From Agrypnia vestita (Eukaryota; Arthropoda; Insecta; Trichoptera; Phryganeidae): a DNA stretch of 64,000 bases. Both the position numbers and the translations under genes were made by a program. Location of the stretch: positions 38,379 through 102,378 of the forward strand of contig JADDOH010010112.1 in the NCBI GenBank assembly GCA_016648135.1. The letters are read 5' to 3'. Below are positions 11,460 through 22,689 of this stretch, piece after piece. The notes below the pieces were generated by a model. The model saw nothing but the letters and a program-made list of their open reading frames with translations. It searched no databases and had not been told where the DNA came from. Position 1 is the stretch's first letter; every line of letters begins with the position of its first letter.

Positions 11460-11815
11460 ATTTTGACAGTTCGTTCGGTGCAAAGTCGCCCGCGACGCGA
11501 CGGCCAGGGTGGCCAGTCGTGAGATAATCAAAGCGATAAATAAAACGAAAAAATCGAGCGAAGTACTTAAGTGGCGAAATAAACCAGTGCGACTTCTATG
11601 TGCGAGATTCAATATTCTACGAGCGATAAATAAGCCTTGCTCAGTGATAATAAAGTGTTTATTGACTAAGTGATATATTTCGAAAAGTGTGATTTAAAAA
11701 AAAAGTTTTATTCGTGTTAAGTGACTTACATTGAATACTTAATTAATAAATCGCTAATTAATTTCCAGTGTTTTAACTCGTTCCTCCCGCATCCACAACA
11801 CCGACAACACTTTTA
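11460..11815 (+). repeat. LTR-like repeat family, copy
   Basis: It starts near TTTTGACAGTTCGTTC, contains GGCCAGTCGTGA, TCGAGCGAAGTACTTAA, GATAATAAAGTGTTTAT and TTAATAAATCGCTAATTAAT, and ends TCCTCCCGCATCCACAACACC. It matches 20455-20655 and 22690-22985 closely and 6907-7485 more loosely. Confidence 0.6.
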
Positions 11816-11834
11816 TCAAGTTTATTTTATCAGT

Positions 11835-11960
11835 CAGTAAAGCATTTTATTATGTACTTTTATCCACTTTCCGACCAACAATCGCTCTGAAATTTGGCAC
11901 AGAGACGTATTCCTGATGGCAGTAGAATAATCATTTATTAATTTTGCATATTCAGTTTAA
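11835..11960 (+). repeat. Short dispersed repeat also found at exon c donor
   Basis: GCTCTGAAATTTGGCA, then AGAC/GGCGTATTCC and ATGGCAnTAnAATAATCATT are shared in the same orientation with 26725-26850. Confidence 0.6.
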
Positions 11961-12499
11961 GTATTCAATCATTTATTTAAACCAGTATTTATGACAATAT
12001 TTACACATTCTCCGTTTAAAAATTGAATACGTTATTTGATGTCTATTATTTGCTTCGAAATAATATTTTGAATTTCGTTCTCATTTTTTTCGATCGCGAC
12101 AGAAATCGTATTTTCACAAAATTCTCGTTATCCCCGATCACGGGATCATTTGTGTGTTCAAATATTACGAAATATTATTTTAAATTACGAGTCGTACCTT
12201 TCTTTCTGCTTGTTTACTTACGGTTCATATCCCCCTCTACACGCAAGGCTCCGAGGTTTGTGTTCAAAACGATATAAACAAATATTTATTTGGGAGAAAT
12301 AATCGTGAAATGTTTCGCGTTTTGCGTAGCTTTACCGGGATTTTTCTCTTTGTGCTCGGATAATCGAATCTTGAAATATTATTGACACAGCCGTAGTGCA
12401 GTACCGTGTGCCACGCGAACGCGCACATTAGGGCGGGCCAAAAAATTGATTTTCCCCTTTTTATCCTGAGATATTAGCAATCTATATTCAATATTACAC

Positions 12500-12860
12500 A
12501 AGAACCGCGATTCTTTTTAGTGAGGTATAACATAAACCTGATTAGTAATATTGAAGTTTTACGTAGAGCAAATACAAACAGACAGTTTCTCAACACAGTA
12601 AAGCTCCGTAAAATTTCATACTTTGGTCATATAATGAGAGGCGAAAAGTACTCCATCCTTCAGCTCGTCGTGAAGGGGAAGATTAAGGGCCACAGAGGGG
12701 TCGGAAGGAGACGGCATTCCTGGCTTGGAAACATCCGAGAGTGGACCGGGATAAGAAGCGTGGAAGACCTGTTCCGCACTGTGCTAGACAGGGAAACTTT
12801 CTCCCAGATGATCGCCGATGTAGGGGGGACCTGACAGGGCACACGAAGAAGAAGATAACA
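12500..12860 (+). mobile_element. RTE-type LINE fragment, C-terminus
   Basis: Frame 12520-12834 encodes IEVLRRANTNRQFLNTVK, KISYFGHIMRGEKY, GKIKGHRGVGRRRHSWLG and NIREWTGIRSVEDLF before a stop. A GAAGAAGAAG tail follows. This C-terminus is characteristic of one insect RTE lineage. The 3' end of the same lineage is inserted at 33478-33593. Confidence 0.85.
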
Positions 12861-13099
12861 TATATAATAATTTGATTATTGATATCTACCAGTTATTATT
12901 GTTATAAAGAATCATAATATGTATTTGTCAATTAAATAAATTTTTAAAAATAATCATAATTTTTAGAATTTGTCATTTTGTTCCGACGCCTAATGTCAAA
13001 GTTGAATCTGCCAATAAAAATTAATAAATTTGAAATCAGAACATTTTTTCATACTAATATTGATGAATCTCCAAGCTTCTAGACATTTAATGTTCAATT

Positions 13100-13240
13100 A
13101 TAATGCAAAATTATTTATTTCAATCGAAAGAATAAAAAAAAGTCTATTTAATAATGCATAGTCATGCACATTACGTAAATTTCGAAAATTTCAGAGCTCT
13201 AGCTAGTCGGGAAGTAGGTGAAAAACCAATTACAGGATTC
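13100..13240 (+). repeat. Short dispersed repeat, copy 1
   Basis: AATGCATAGTCATGCAC, TTTCAGAGCTCTAGCTAGTC and AAAACCAATTACAGGATT recur in the same orientation at 40105-40215. Function is unknown. Confidence 0.6.
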
Positions 13241-13758
13241 CACCACAAAAAACAAACAAAGAAATTCAAATAAAAGCACCTTAAAATGGATAATATAGGT
13301 ACTTACTCCAGAGATTAACTTTCGCTGCAACATCTACACAGTTTTGCTCGAATAATTCAAAATTGTTTTTTTTACATTTCCGTTTCTGTATTCCGTTAAG
13401 ATAATGTGATATCCTTCCGTTGATCTAGGAAGGACCTTTTTATCTGGGATCTGCAGTGAAAGTCCAGAATTTTCTTCAAGGTTTATTGGTTCCTTACAAA
13501 ATACAACAATATCGCGCCAAAGCATGATTAACGGTTCTAATTAGCTGTCCAAGTGAGTGCTTTCGTGCTGGCTTTCACAGCGCTTCCCTTTTTATTCCCA
13601 TTTTCCCTCTCTATCTCCTGTCTCTTTCACCCGCTCAAACAGACATCCATCCATCCATCCAGATAATATAATCATCGTCCGTAATTTCATATTTTACTTC
13701 TTTCTTGAAAACGCTCGTTGCCAAAAACCACAATGAATGCTGTTTTTTTATGTTTCAG
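13241..13758. other. Intron end before exon b
   Basis: No element is recognised. (CATC)n lies at about 13645-13662. The T-rich acceptor tract of exon b ends at 13758. Confidence 0.5.
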
Positions 13759-13880
13759 ATACCTGGGCATCAGAAATCCACTTCGTACGCGTCACAGCGC
13801 TACCAAGAAGATGGTGGGGATAAAAGTGGCGCTCGTGTGGCTGCTCAGCATGCTGGTCTCCAGTTCAATTACCGTTCTAG
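13759..13880 (+). CDS. 5-HT2: 5-HT2 receptor exon b: ICL2 and TM4
   Basis: The first base completes the Arg 3.50 codon. Forty codons follow, encoding the second intracellular loop YLGIRNPL with basic residues, then TM4 ([15 protein letters not shown]) with Trp 4.50 and the SSSITVL end. The final base is the first of a split Gly codon. The acceptor is a good T-rich TGTTTCAG and the donor is G|GTTAGT. The loop and TM4 match 5-HT2-type receptors of insects far better than dopamine or octopamine receptors, from my knowledge of those families. Confidence 0.93.
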
Positions 13881-14495
13881 GTTAGTAGTACAATCCGTCG
13901 GTAAAGCAGGTGGCGCTCGGGAGTGACATTACGACAAATAGCTCAATTCGTATTCGTTTGTATGCGGGAGTTTCAAAAAGTAAGAGCAAATACTTCGGGC
14001 ATTTCATATTTTCGCAAACGTTTTCCATTCGGGTTCGATGCGGATAGAGAGATTCACCAATTAAAGAAGAAGATCAGTCGGGACCGGTCCCTAACACTCT
14101 GTCTCCTTTCAGTGTTCGATGTACGCGATTAGGTATGTCGCTGTAGACCGCGTCAGGATATCACATACACATACAGGATACTACATTTTTTGGAAATTTC
14201 CAAGCGAATGAAGACTGAAATGTGGGAGTAAAAGAGAGAAAAAAAGTTTAGGATTGATGTTCGTGGGTGTACAGAAATGTATTAATTTAGAAAAGTGACA
14301 TATTATTTTGAATGTCAAGTTAAATTATACATCTCAAAATTTTATACTACTTTTTGAAACGTCCTGATGCCTGATTTTGTAACATTTTCCTACTTTCACG
14401 TACCATATCGAAGTGAGCAAAGCTCCTGTGGAAGACAAATCACTAACCTAGTTGACATACAGATTGCATATGCGAATAATATAAGGCGCTGATTA
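13881..14495. other. Start of intron 2, no recognised feature
   Basis: The donor GTTAGT is followed by a weak open frame at 13923-14132 without known motifs. Nothing else can be supported. Confidence 0.45.
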
Positions 14496-14504
14496 TTTAT
14501 GATA

Positions 14505-14650
14505 AATATGTGGGGTATAAAAGCAAAAAATCCAAAAAAAAAATTAATTCAGTCATCGACCATTACTTATATACTTTATAACTTACTAATGTACTGCATT
14601 TGGGATTTAATAGGAAAAATAGCATATAAATTTATAGGAAACATCATTTT
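14505..14650 (+). mobile_element. Foldback MITE (GTGGGGTATAAAAGC family), partial
   Basis: ATGTGGGGTATAAAAGCAAA, followed by a TAATGTACTGCATTTGG-like segment and ATAAATTTATAGG, matches one half of the palindromic element at 43317-43520. Confidence 0.5.
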
Positions 14651-15109
14651 GGAAGGGATAGATACAAAAATAAATAAAATTTCTCAACTCTCTGATATCT
14701 CTGTATTGGTGAGTTAATACAATCATTTGTTTTTTAAACATTTATAAAGTTAAATACATAAAATGATTTTTATTTATATTTTATGGGGGAAATGCAGTAT
14801 GCAACACCTGCTCCAACCAATGTATTCGTTCGATAGGTCACCATTAGTATTCTAAGCTAAGAATCGAAAATACGAGTATACCACTTGGATTATATTCACT
14901 TAAAATATGACTCTCCACGTAGAGATGCCTGAATAGATTACTGCCAGTAAAATGTAGCTTTGAATATTAAGTATTCCGAGGTATCTTAACCTACCTATTT
15001 CATTTAATTCACAATTATATTATTTCGAAACTGTTTGCATTTAGAATACTTGATTTGATTGGTATTGATTGGATTGGACATGGAGATGAGGAGAATTGAT
15101 AAGAAAATA

Positions 15110-15200
15110 CTTTATATAAACAGCTATTTTGTTAAATTATCAAAATGTTTCGGAGCTAATGACCCCTTCATCAAGATACAATGTATTTAGTTAAATGTTT
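15110..15200 (-). mobile_element. Decayed Penelope-like element terminus
   Basis: ATCAAAATGTTTCGGAGC..AATGACCCCTTCATCAAG parallels the PLE end at 30710-30741 and the relic at 39350-39430. The hammerhead-like core is degraded (TTGATGA in place of CTGATGA). Confidence 0.45.
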
Positions 15201-15384
15201 AAATAACAAAATCAAAAATAAAAATATGGGAGATGAATAACTAATTAAGAACTAATATCATAACATATTTAAAAGGTACCTGAGTTCTCTTCTCTATAGA
15301 CTTTATTAAAATAAATAAATGACGTTAAGTAAAACTTGTAAAAAAAAGCGTCGCTCGACCATTTTTTTGTCGACTTTGGTTGTA

Positions 15385-15564
15385 AAATAGGTCACCACGA
15401 AAAGGTCTTTTATTTTAACGATATAATGTATAGCCTATCTCTAGCCTGACAGTCCATTTTAAATATTGATGAAAGAATTTTTGAAATCGGATGAGTAGTT
15501 TCGGAGATTACCTTCTACATATATCCAAGCATACAAACTTGATCTCTTTATATATTAGTATAGA
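15385..15564 (-). mobile_element. Helitron-like (Lep1 type) fragment
   Basis: On the minus strand it starts TCTATACTAATATATAAAG and proceeds through CGAAACTACTCATCCGATTT to AAAATAAAAGACCTTTTCG and GGTGACCTA, matching 24192-24447. The 3' end with the hairpin and CTAG is missing. Confidence 0.7.
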
Positions 15565-16050
15565 CAAGTACCTACTTACATTATTTTAAACTTTGGCAGA
15601 AATAAAATATATAAAAAATGGAAAAAAAATATTTTTCAAAAATGTCAATGTGGTTTAACCTTAACCGATGTCAGTTAGACCCTTGATTAAGGTTTGTTCA
15701 GACTCGGGGACTTTAATCACCGTGGCATGTTTCCATCCAGACCCCAAGCAAATGACGGGACCCTTTCAAAAAACGATTATCATTGTGCTATTTTTACTGC
15801 TTTGTTCAAATCGTTCCGTTCATTCTTCAAGTCTTTTACGGCGAAAATTCCAAAGGCAGAAAACGGCATCTTTTGTCGAGCGCCTTTTCTAAAGGCAAGA
15901 AGTACACAGCTTTGTTTCGGACCCGCAACCCTTCGAACCGGAACGGGAAACGGACCTAATTTATAACTGTGCTTTCCCTCCGCGGCAGCGCAAAGGTGCA
16001 TTCGCCGCAGCGGTGCACCCACCACCAAATAAAGAAGTGCAATTTTCTCG
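15565..16050. other. Unassigned, several overlapping small frames
   Basis: Open frames at 15668-15892, 15694-15966 and 15780-16028 overlap on both strands and resemble no family I know. The stretch is GC-richer than its neighbours. Confidence 0.4.
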
Positions 16051-16149
16051 TATCTAGCCGGCGCACAGAGGAGTATCGACTAGCGAAAAGTGGGCGAAAA
16101 TGCGATTTTTTAAAACGTTAAATACGAAAAATAAACCTTTAACCGCATA

Positions 16150-17110
16150 TTACTTATTTATTTGTTTACGCCCATTAGGTATAGGCTTTTACATAAAGAA
16201 TATAAAATAAATTTCAAAAAGCACATACATTAAACAATATCTGTATAGCACCAAAACATGAATATAAAAGTTAAAAATATAAAGTAAAGAGCAGCAATGT
16301 GTATAGGCTTTTACATAAAAAATATAACATAAAATTAAAATGAATATACGTTAAACAATATAAGTTATAAGTAGCAAAATATAAAGTATCAGGAATAGCA
16401 CCAAAACATGATTATAAAAATTAAAAATATAAAGTAAAGAGCAGCAATGTGTATAAGCTTTTACCTAAAAAATATAACATAAAATTAAAAAGAACATACA
16501 TTAAACAATATTAGTTATAAGTATCAAAATATAAAAAGTATCAGGAATAGCACCAAAACATGAGTATAAAAATTAAAAATATAGGGTAACGAGCAGCAAT
16601 GCGTATAGGCTTTTACATAAAAAATATATCATAAAATTAAAAAGAACATACATTAAACAATATAAGTTGTAAGTAGCAAAATATAAAAAGTATCAGGAAT
16701 AGCACCAAAACATGAGTATAGAAATTAAAAATATAAAGTACAGAGCAGCAATGTGTATGAAAAATATATATTATCCACCATTACATGTGTATATTAACAG
16801 TTGAAGTCAGTAACGAAGCAGTATTGCCTCTCTAAGTGTAAACTTTACTTTCTCCAGACTGTCGACGAAAATGTCAACCATACAACCATATTCATTACCA
16901 GTCCCCAATATTCTGTGTATCACAGAATTTGATTGATAATTAGTATTGCAATTGTGGCAATGGAATGTGACAATTTGTCGAGTTCTATGTGTGGAAGGGA
17001 TATTATAATCGATACATGCTACAAGGTCAGGGCTGTCCAACATATTATTTACAATTTTGTAAAGAAGAACTATATCACAAATTTTTCTTCTACCATATAA
17101 TGTGAGTAAT
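16150..17110 (-). mobile_element. LINE 3' part with tandem-repeat 3' UTR
   Basis: On the minus strand 17105-16807 encodes TLLYGRRKICDIVLLYKIV, then CIDYNIPSTHR, NCNTNYQSNSVIHRIL and DIFVDSLEKVK, homologous to 4850-5176. After its stop come about four ~151-bp repeats (16180-16770) and then the end GTAAAAGCCTATACCTAATGGGCGT with a TAAA-like tail, the same terminal design as at 5340-5380. Confidence 0.8.
16180..16770 (-). repeat. Tandem repeat, ~151 bp x ~4
   Basis: The word AGCACCAAAACATG ends at 16260, 16410, 16562 and 16714, giving periods of 150, 152 and 152 bp. Each unit also contains GTATAGGCTTTTACATAAA (or a close variant), which is the antisense of the LINE's 3'-terminal motif. Confidence 0.9.
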
Positions 17111-17252
17111 TTAGTCTTACATTACATTAACTGTGTTATATGGATTCGTCATTTGGAACCCTCCTACCCATGAGTTCTGCCCGCCAGGATGGTCACAGCC
17201 GGAGTGTTGTGGAGATACGACGTCCCGTCAGTGTTTGTTGTCTATTTTTACC

Positions 17253-17908
17253 GTTAGGCCAGCCGCACTTTGGATACGAATTATTAAGTACGTATTCGTA
17301 CGACTACTTTCGTACGTATTGGAGCGCGCACATTGATTGCGTCTTGCATTATCACGATCAGTTTCTGTGCGCATTTCTCCAATGACGTTTGTGCCAAATG
17401 AATAATCTGTATCTTATGGAAAACTCTATTATGGCAGACTCAAAGAATGACAAATTTCATGACAATCTATCTAATAGATTTACAAATGCTGGGGAGAAAC
17501 GCGAGTGCAACGAGAACTCATAACATCGGAGAAATATTTAAAAGTTTTTTTGTTCGAAGTACATAATTGTACCTCACCTTCATTAAACCAAATTATTTAA
17601 CTTACAAGTATTTTCTTAGTTCTGCGCTGATGGTCACGTAGTTAAATCACTTTGGTACCACAAACATTTGTGGTCATGTGTCAAATTGACAAAATTTTCA
17701 ATATCCAACGTACGAAATCGCAAAAATTTCCGAACAAATCCGGATCGTGTCGGACGTCATATCTGTATGTGCGTATACGCACTACTAAATCGTGCGTATA
17801 CACACCAGTGTGCAATGTTCAATACTACTTCGAAGGTCAGGAATGTACTTGCGTATACGTACCACTCAATTTCGTACGAAAACGCATCCAGTGTGCGGCC
17901 GGCGTTAC
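17253..17908. mobile_element. Non-autonomous TIR DNA transposon
   Basis: The left end GTTAGGCCAGCCGCAC..TTGGATACG and the right end CGCATCCAGTGTGCGG..CCGGCGTTAC are inverted relatives, followed inward by ..TTCGTACGA in both. Length is 656 bp with no transposase. The GC-rich GCCGGCCGCAC ends resemble PIF/Harbinger elements, an inference. A target duplication is not clear. Confidence 0.5.
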
Positions 17909-17909
17909 G

Positions 17910-18800
17910 TTTCATTGTGTGTTTAGTTCAGTTTTTATTGGAAATTTTACCTACTGCGATGGAAGATCAATATGTTATGCAATTTTTTAAAAACATGTTT
18001 TTATTATTCTATATTACACCTATAATATATATTTTCGACATTAAAAACCAAAGGAAAACAACTTCTAAATTAACTGTGATTTTTTCAAAAACAGGATATT
18101 AAGTTAATGTAGTGAGTTGCTTTGGGCAATGAAATCCTACCGGCAGGCGAGTGTAGTTCTTACTGATTCAGGATATGTAAAAAAAGTTTCGCAAACTTCC
18201 GCCATTTTTCAAAAAAAAAAATATTAGGACACAAATTATATTTTTAGAGCATTTTTCTGTTTGTTTTTTTTTAACAGCGGCAGAGGATAGAATGGAAAGC
18301 ATCAAGACAGTGACAAGAAAAAACTTGCATGACATCGTGAGAGAATGTACTTAAAATAATTTTGACAGAAGGATGGAATATTTGGAAAATAATCTTATAA
18401 TAATTATAAAATTTTCAAGTGAAAAATTTCCAATTCTATATTAGCACAGTATACTAAGAATAGTGTTACGTCTTCATACAAACTGGCCGCTACCCATTAG
18501 AATGTGTGCGTGCGTGCTCGGCGCCGTGTACGCACGCACTGTGACGCGCACATTGACATAGAATATGGGGGCACAAGGCGGAGGCGGTAAGGGCCGTGCC
18601 TTCGGTACCATTCGCGCTCGCAGCCGCCGCTTTAGAAAAAAAATGCGCTTCCTGAAAAAAATGCCTTTTTTATGTTTGTGGTGCTTTACTAAAAAGGTCT
18701 GTTGATTATCACAAAGACTGTGAGTTTTCAAAAGTCTACGTTGATGTTAATCAGCGTAAAATCGGCACATCAATTTTTGAACAATTAAAAGAAATTGATT
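17910..18800. other. No recognised feature
   Basis: Two overlapping open frames at 17652-17990 and 17668-18102 mostly cover the transposon end and carry no domain I recognise. A GC-rich patch at 18500-18640 gives a minus-strand frame without known motifs. Confidence 0.4.
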
Positions 18801-18804
18801 TTTA

Positions 18805-18866
18805 TTTGGGTTTCGTGTCTACCTTCTGCGTCGGAATCTCAGACGCTACGAGTTAAAGAAAGGGAG
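18805..18866 (+). mobile_element. CTCCCTTT-family MITE, right end only
   Basis: GACGCTACGAGTTAAAGAAAGGGAG followed by TA matches the inverse of the left end of 49619-49903 (CTCCCTTTCTTTTAACTCGTAGCG). Confidence 0.55.
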
Positions 18867-19369
18867 TAAAAATAAAGTGACAACTCTAGCGTCAACGCAA
18901 GAGTAGGCTAATAATTCGCCGACAGGCCGGAGATAAACTACTGTTCTGGGTATACTGTGATATTAGCGTCAAATTAAGAGAATAAGTATTAAACAATGAT
19001 TTTGTTAAACTTTTCAAACATTTTCTGCCATAAAACTTCATAAAATAATTTCGCGCACTTTTCGATAGCTATTACTCCTCTGTGCGGCGTGCCGTTCGCA
19101 ATGTGTATCTGAATGATGAATGAATATTTTATTCATGGTGTTGGGATGAAAATGCGAAAATATCGGAGAGTCGGAGCAGAACCGTCGAGTATTTTATATG
19201 CGCCCGAGTGCAAACGTAAAAAGTTGTTGCAAATATTTATGCGAAGACATCTTAAGTTCAAATTTGCTATTTGGCTTCAGCTTTCTACTCTACGAGGTTT
19301 GATCAAATAATACGCGGAATTGACGAATTTCGTCCGATTGTCGCGTTTATGGGAATGAATTAACAGGAA

Positions 19370-19975
19370 TTAAGACGCGCGCAATTTCATTTGACCAATG
19401 AGCGCGCGCGGAGTGCGCGCGATGGAAAAAAATCACCGTTTATAAACAAATCAATGTCCAACAAGTACCATCACAGCAAAGACGCACGCTTGCAACAACC
19501 GACGCTTCTGATTTTGTATATATGCTACGTGGCTGATGTCAAGCGTAGTATTTAAGCTTATGTCTTCGAAACTATCCAATAAATACTTTTTTTTATATCC
19601 AATGTAAACAATAACTACCCTTAATGATTTACATTTAAGCATTTTATGTAATTTATGTGATTATTTTTAAATATTTATGCAAATTTGTCATACAATATGT
19701 ATGGCGGCACACTGCCATCTATGAAAATAAATAAAAACATATAATTGACCAAACACATTTCTATATAAAAATGCGTCTATTTACTAATTAATAAATATAT
19801 AGGTATTAATTAGCTTTTTAAAAGCAGGTGTCGCTGCTCAATTGATATTTTTAATTGTAAGTAATCAAATGATAACATCATAATATACGACCACTGTAAG
19901 GCTCGCTCGTTTTTTTATGTTATCTACTTTTGGCACATTTAGGGTGAGTGTGCTCATTGTAGCGGGAATGCATAT
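19370..19975 (-). repeat. Dispersed repeat family A, copy 2 (inverted)
   Basis: Inverse homolog of 2105-3035, starting with GCGCGCAATTTCATTTGACC and AATGAGCGCGCGCG and running to GGCTCGCTCGTTTTTTTATG. It lacks about 250 bp relative to copy 1. The GCGC-flanked ATTTGACCAATGAGCGC end contains a CCAAT box. Confidence 0.65.
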
Positions 19976-20156
19976 AGTGCGAAGCAGCGAGTAGCGGGAA
20001 GCAGCATGTAGCGAAAATGCGATACCACGAAATGCACTTGAAATTAATATCCAAATTTAATAATTTCGGTCGAATTCACCGCTAATAAAACGAAATTACA
20101 CGGCTGAAGAAAGACTCGAACATCAGACGCGCGGACGGAACGCGGAAATTACATGA

Positions 20157-20350
20157 CATGAGTGTTGGCCTTGTGGTTAAGACTCTCGCCTCGTGTTCCG
20201 AAGGTGGCTGGTTCGAATCTCACTCCAAACCAGCAAGTTAGTCCTATTTTCATAGCACAAGCGTTTAGCTTAGTTTAAAAATAGTAAGAATATTGATGTG
20301 ACGAGTATTCCATGTTCGCATCTCCATTTTTTTAAATAAAAAAAATAAAA
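20157..20350 (+). mobile_element. tRNA-derived SINE-1, best copy
   Basis: Head: GTGTTGGCCTTGTGGTTAAG (A box region), then CTCTCGCCTCG, then GGCTGGTTCGAATCTCACTC (B box GGTTCGAATC). Body: CCTATTTTCATAGCACAAGC, GTTTAGCTTAG, ATAGTAAGAATATTGATGTG, TCCATGTTCGCATCTCC and an A-rich tail. This is the standard layout of a Pol III SINE with a tRNA-like 5' end. Confidence 0.85.
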
Positions 20351-20454
20351 AATATCGACCACGGCTTCTGTATAAATTGCATGCATCAAATGAAAATATA
20401 CACCATTGATCATTTTTTAATATTATGAAAATAAACCACAGCGAATAATACTGC

Positions 20455-20655
20455 GAGAATTGGATGGAATGTTCTAGTTGATGTTGTGTTACCTAGCGAT
20501 AATAAAGTGTTTATAAACGTTTGATATATTGCGATATAGAGTAGATTAAAGAGTTAATTTCGTGCTACGTGACTTTGTAGAATAAATAATTAATTAATAA
20601 ATCGCTAATTAATTTCCAGTGTTTTCACTCGTTCCTCCCGCAGCCACGACAAGTG
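20455..20655 (+). repeat. LTR-like repeat family, 3' part
   Basis: GATGGAATGTTCTAGTTGAT, GATAATAAAGTGTTTATAAA, TTAATAAATCGCTAATTAAT and the end CCTCCCGCAGCCACGACAAG, TGACA match 6907-7485 and 11460-11815. Confidence 0.6.
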
Positions 20656-21305
20656 ACAATATAACCTGCACATTTACAAACCACTGCTTAATAATAAACC
20701 GTAGAAAATCTATTAAAACCTACACATTTTTCCCCATTACTGATGGTATAGTTCGAAATACGAAAACCACACATTCATTGTTAAATTGCCGCTGGAGCAA
20801 TGGAAAATTACATATTTCCATCAAGCGCAAGCGAATCGAATATCTTGCTCGTACGTACTCAAACCTAGTTTTCATTTCCGCAATCGAATAGGACCATTCG
20901 CAGTAGCCGAGCAAAAAATCAACCACTGGAAAATAATTAGTAGATTCATTAAAACTTTACCCGAAAACAATGTCATTATTTGTAAACTTCAATGCCAGGT
21001 TTAGTAAAGGTAAAATTTTTTAATTCAAGAAATTATATAAAAGTGATTCAGTTTTATAATCAGTGAATTCTGTTATATAAGAGTGTTTTAGTTATATAAT
21101 CAGTGAAAAATCTATATTATCTAAACTACTCGTCCAAACAATGTTGTGTAAAAGGTATTTTTATCTACATAAAATTTCCCTGATGATAAGCAAATATATT
21201 TTGATAAGAATTTAACATTAACTACTTTACTTACACCCGACAGATTAAAATTAATTTTAAATCTATATTTTAGTCATATTTTATCAATTTGTAAATTAAC
21301 CTTAA
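20656..21305. other. No recognised feature
   Basis: Overlapping small frames at 20619-20891 (+), 20720-20926 (-) and 20786-21004 (+) have no motif. ATATAATCAGTGAA repeats occur around 21040-21110. Confidence 0.4.
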
Positions 21306-21309
21306 CATA

Positions 21310-21996
21310 TTGATATACGATCAGTGGTAATGCTTTGAGAATGTTAGGATTTGTTCTGCGTACTGCCAGGGTTTTCGAGAATACCCGCGTACTGAGAACT
21401 CTTTACAACTCCTTGGTCCGGAGTAGACTCGAGAGTGGCTCGATGATCTGGGGGCCACATGAGGGCAAGTACTCTCTTATGGTGGAGAAAGTCCAAAAGA
21501 AGTTTCTGAGATATCTCTACATGAGAGAGTACGGGCATTATCCTTGGCTTTACCCAACCGAGTTTCTCCAGGGTATGCTTGGCTACAATAGTCTAGAGAC
21601 TAGAAGGAATGTGTATTTGATTACACATTTTTATCGATTGTTGCGCTGTATGATCGATAATCCTGAAATTATGCATAGCATTGGTTTGTATGTTCCTGAT
21701 AATTACATTAGACATCGTCAGCATAGATTGTTTCACATTTCAATATACAGGACCAACCTGCCGATGGTTATGCCTGTTGGAAGAGCCACAGCTATGCTGA
21801 ACAAAATCGCTCTGGGTATTGATATATTCCATGTGTCTGAGGGGATTTTCCGAAGCGGGATTCTCCTACACCTTTGACCAGATTTTATGTTATTTTTAAT
21901 TTATTATTTTATTTTGATATATACTTCCTAATACATATGCCTTAAACATTTTGTTTGTAATATACATATTATCAATAAATAAATTGAATTGAATTG

Positions 21997-22015
<19 letters not shown>
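21310..22015 (+). mobile_element. Jockey-type LINE 3' end
   Basis: Frame 21335-21877 encodes LRMLGFVLRTARVF, LYNSLVRSRLESGSMIWGPH, VEKVQKKFLRYLYMREYG and ends IFRSGILLHL then TGA, the C-terminus after the RT thumb. It is 5'-truncated. The 3' end is AATAAATAAATTGAATTGAA, a pentamer (TTGAA)n tail, followed by (TA)n at about 22002-22028. Confidence 0.88.
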
Positions 22016-22024
<9 letters not shown>

Positions 22025-22033
<9 letters not shown>

Positions 22034-22660
22034 GTTATGGCCGTGCGCGGCGAATGGGCGCGGCGCGCATTTCAGACTATACGATTTAATTAATTTGACT
22101 TCTTGGTATAATTTTTTTAATATTTTTATATTAATGACAGTAAAATTTTATTAGTACGCATGTAAAACTTAATTAAAGTAATCTATGTTTTAATGGTTTT
22201 ATGGATACTGCAATATAGGAAAAAAAACGTTTAATTTTTGTCTTTTTTAAAACGATATATTTAACAACCTGTCGAAAAATATTAATGTCTGAATAGCACC
22301 ACTTCTTTTTCAAAATTTATACAATCAATTTATAAATGAAATATATGGTTTTTATTTGAAAATATAGAGATTAAGTGTACCAAAGATAACTCTATTGCAT
22401 AAAAACTAAAATAATATTTCGGGGTTATAATTTTTTTGATGTTATAACAATATATTTGTTCATATTTTTTAAGGAAATTCTTCAAGAGTAAATGGATCTA
22501 TCATAATAAAATTGATTAAAAGCCTGATTAGCTATGGGTTTTGCAAAATGATTTAATAAATTTACGTTAAATTTAGTAAAATCGAGAGCAAATACGAAAA
22601 TTGTGTACTGGGGCCTCTTAACACCAGAACCATTTCGAAAATACAAAAATATCAGCGTTT
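22025..22660. other. AT-rich sequence with short CG-rich inverted repeat
   Basis: TATAGTCTG at 22026 pairs with CAGACTATA ending at about 22082 around a CG-rich core (GCGCGGCGAATGGGCGCGGC). The remainder is AT-rich without call. Confidence 0.45.
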
Positions 22661-22689
22661 GGATATAACTACGCCGCGGCACGAGTTGA

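Larger units (their letters stand above)
16054..19100. mobile_element. Possible composite region with 45-bp inverted ends
   Basis: GCGCACAGAGGAGTAT..CGAAAAGTGGGCGAAA at 16060-16105 is repeated in inverse form at 19045-19092 (TTTCGCGCACTTTTCGATAG, then TTACTCCTCTGTGCGG). Between them lie a LINE (16150-17110), a TIR element (17253-17908) and a MITE fragment. It is either one large decayed DNA transposon with later insertions or two separate MITE ends. Confidence 0.4.

Noticed and set aside
16180..16770. CRISPR-like array
   Set aside because: The periodic units are ~151 bp with no short repeat/unique spacer pattern and lie in a LINE 3' UTR of a eukaryote.
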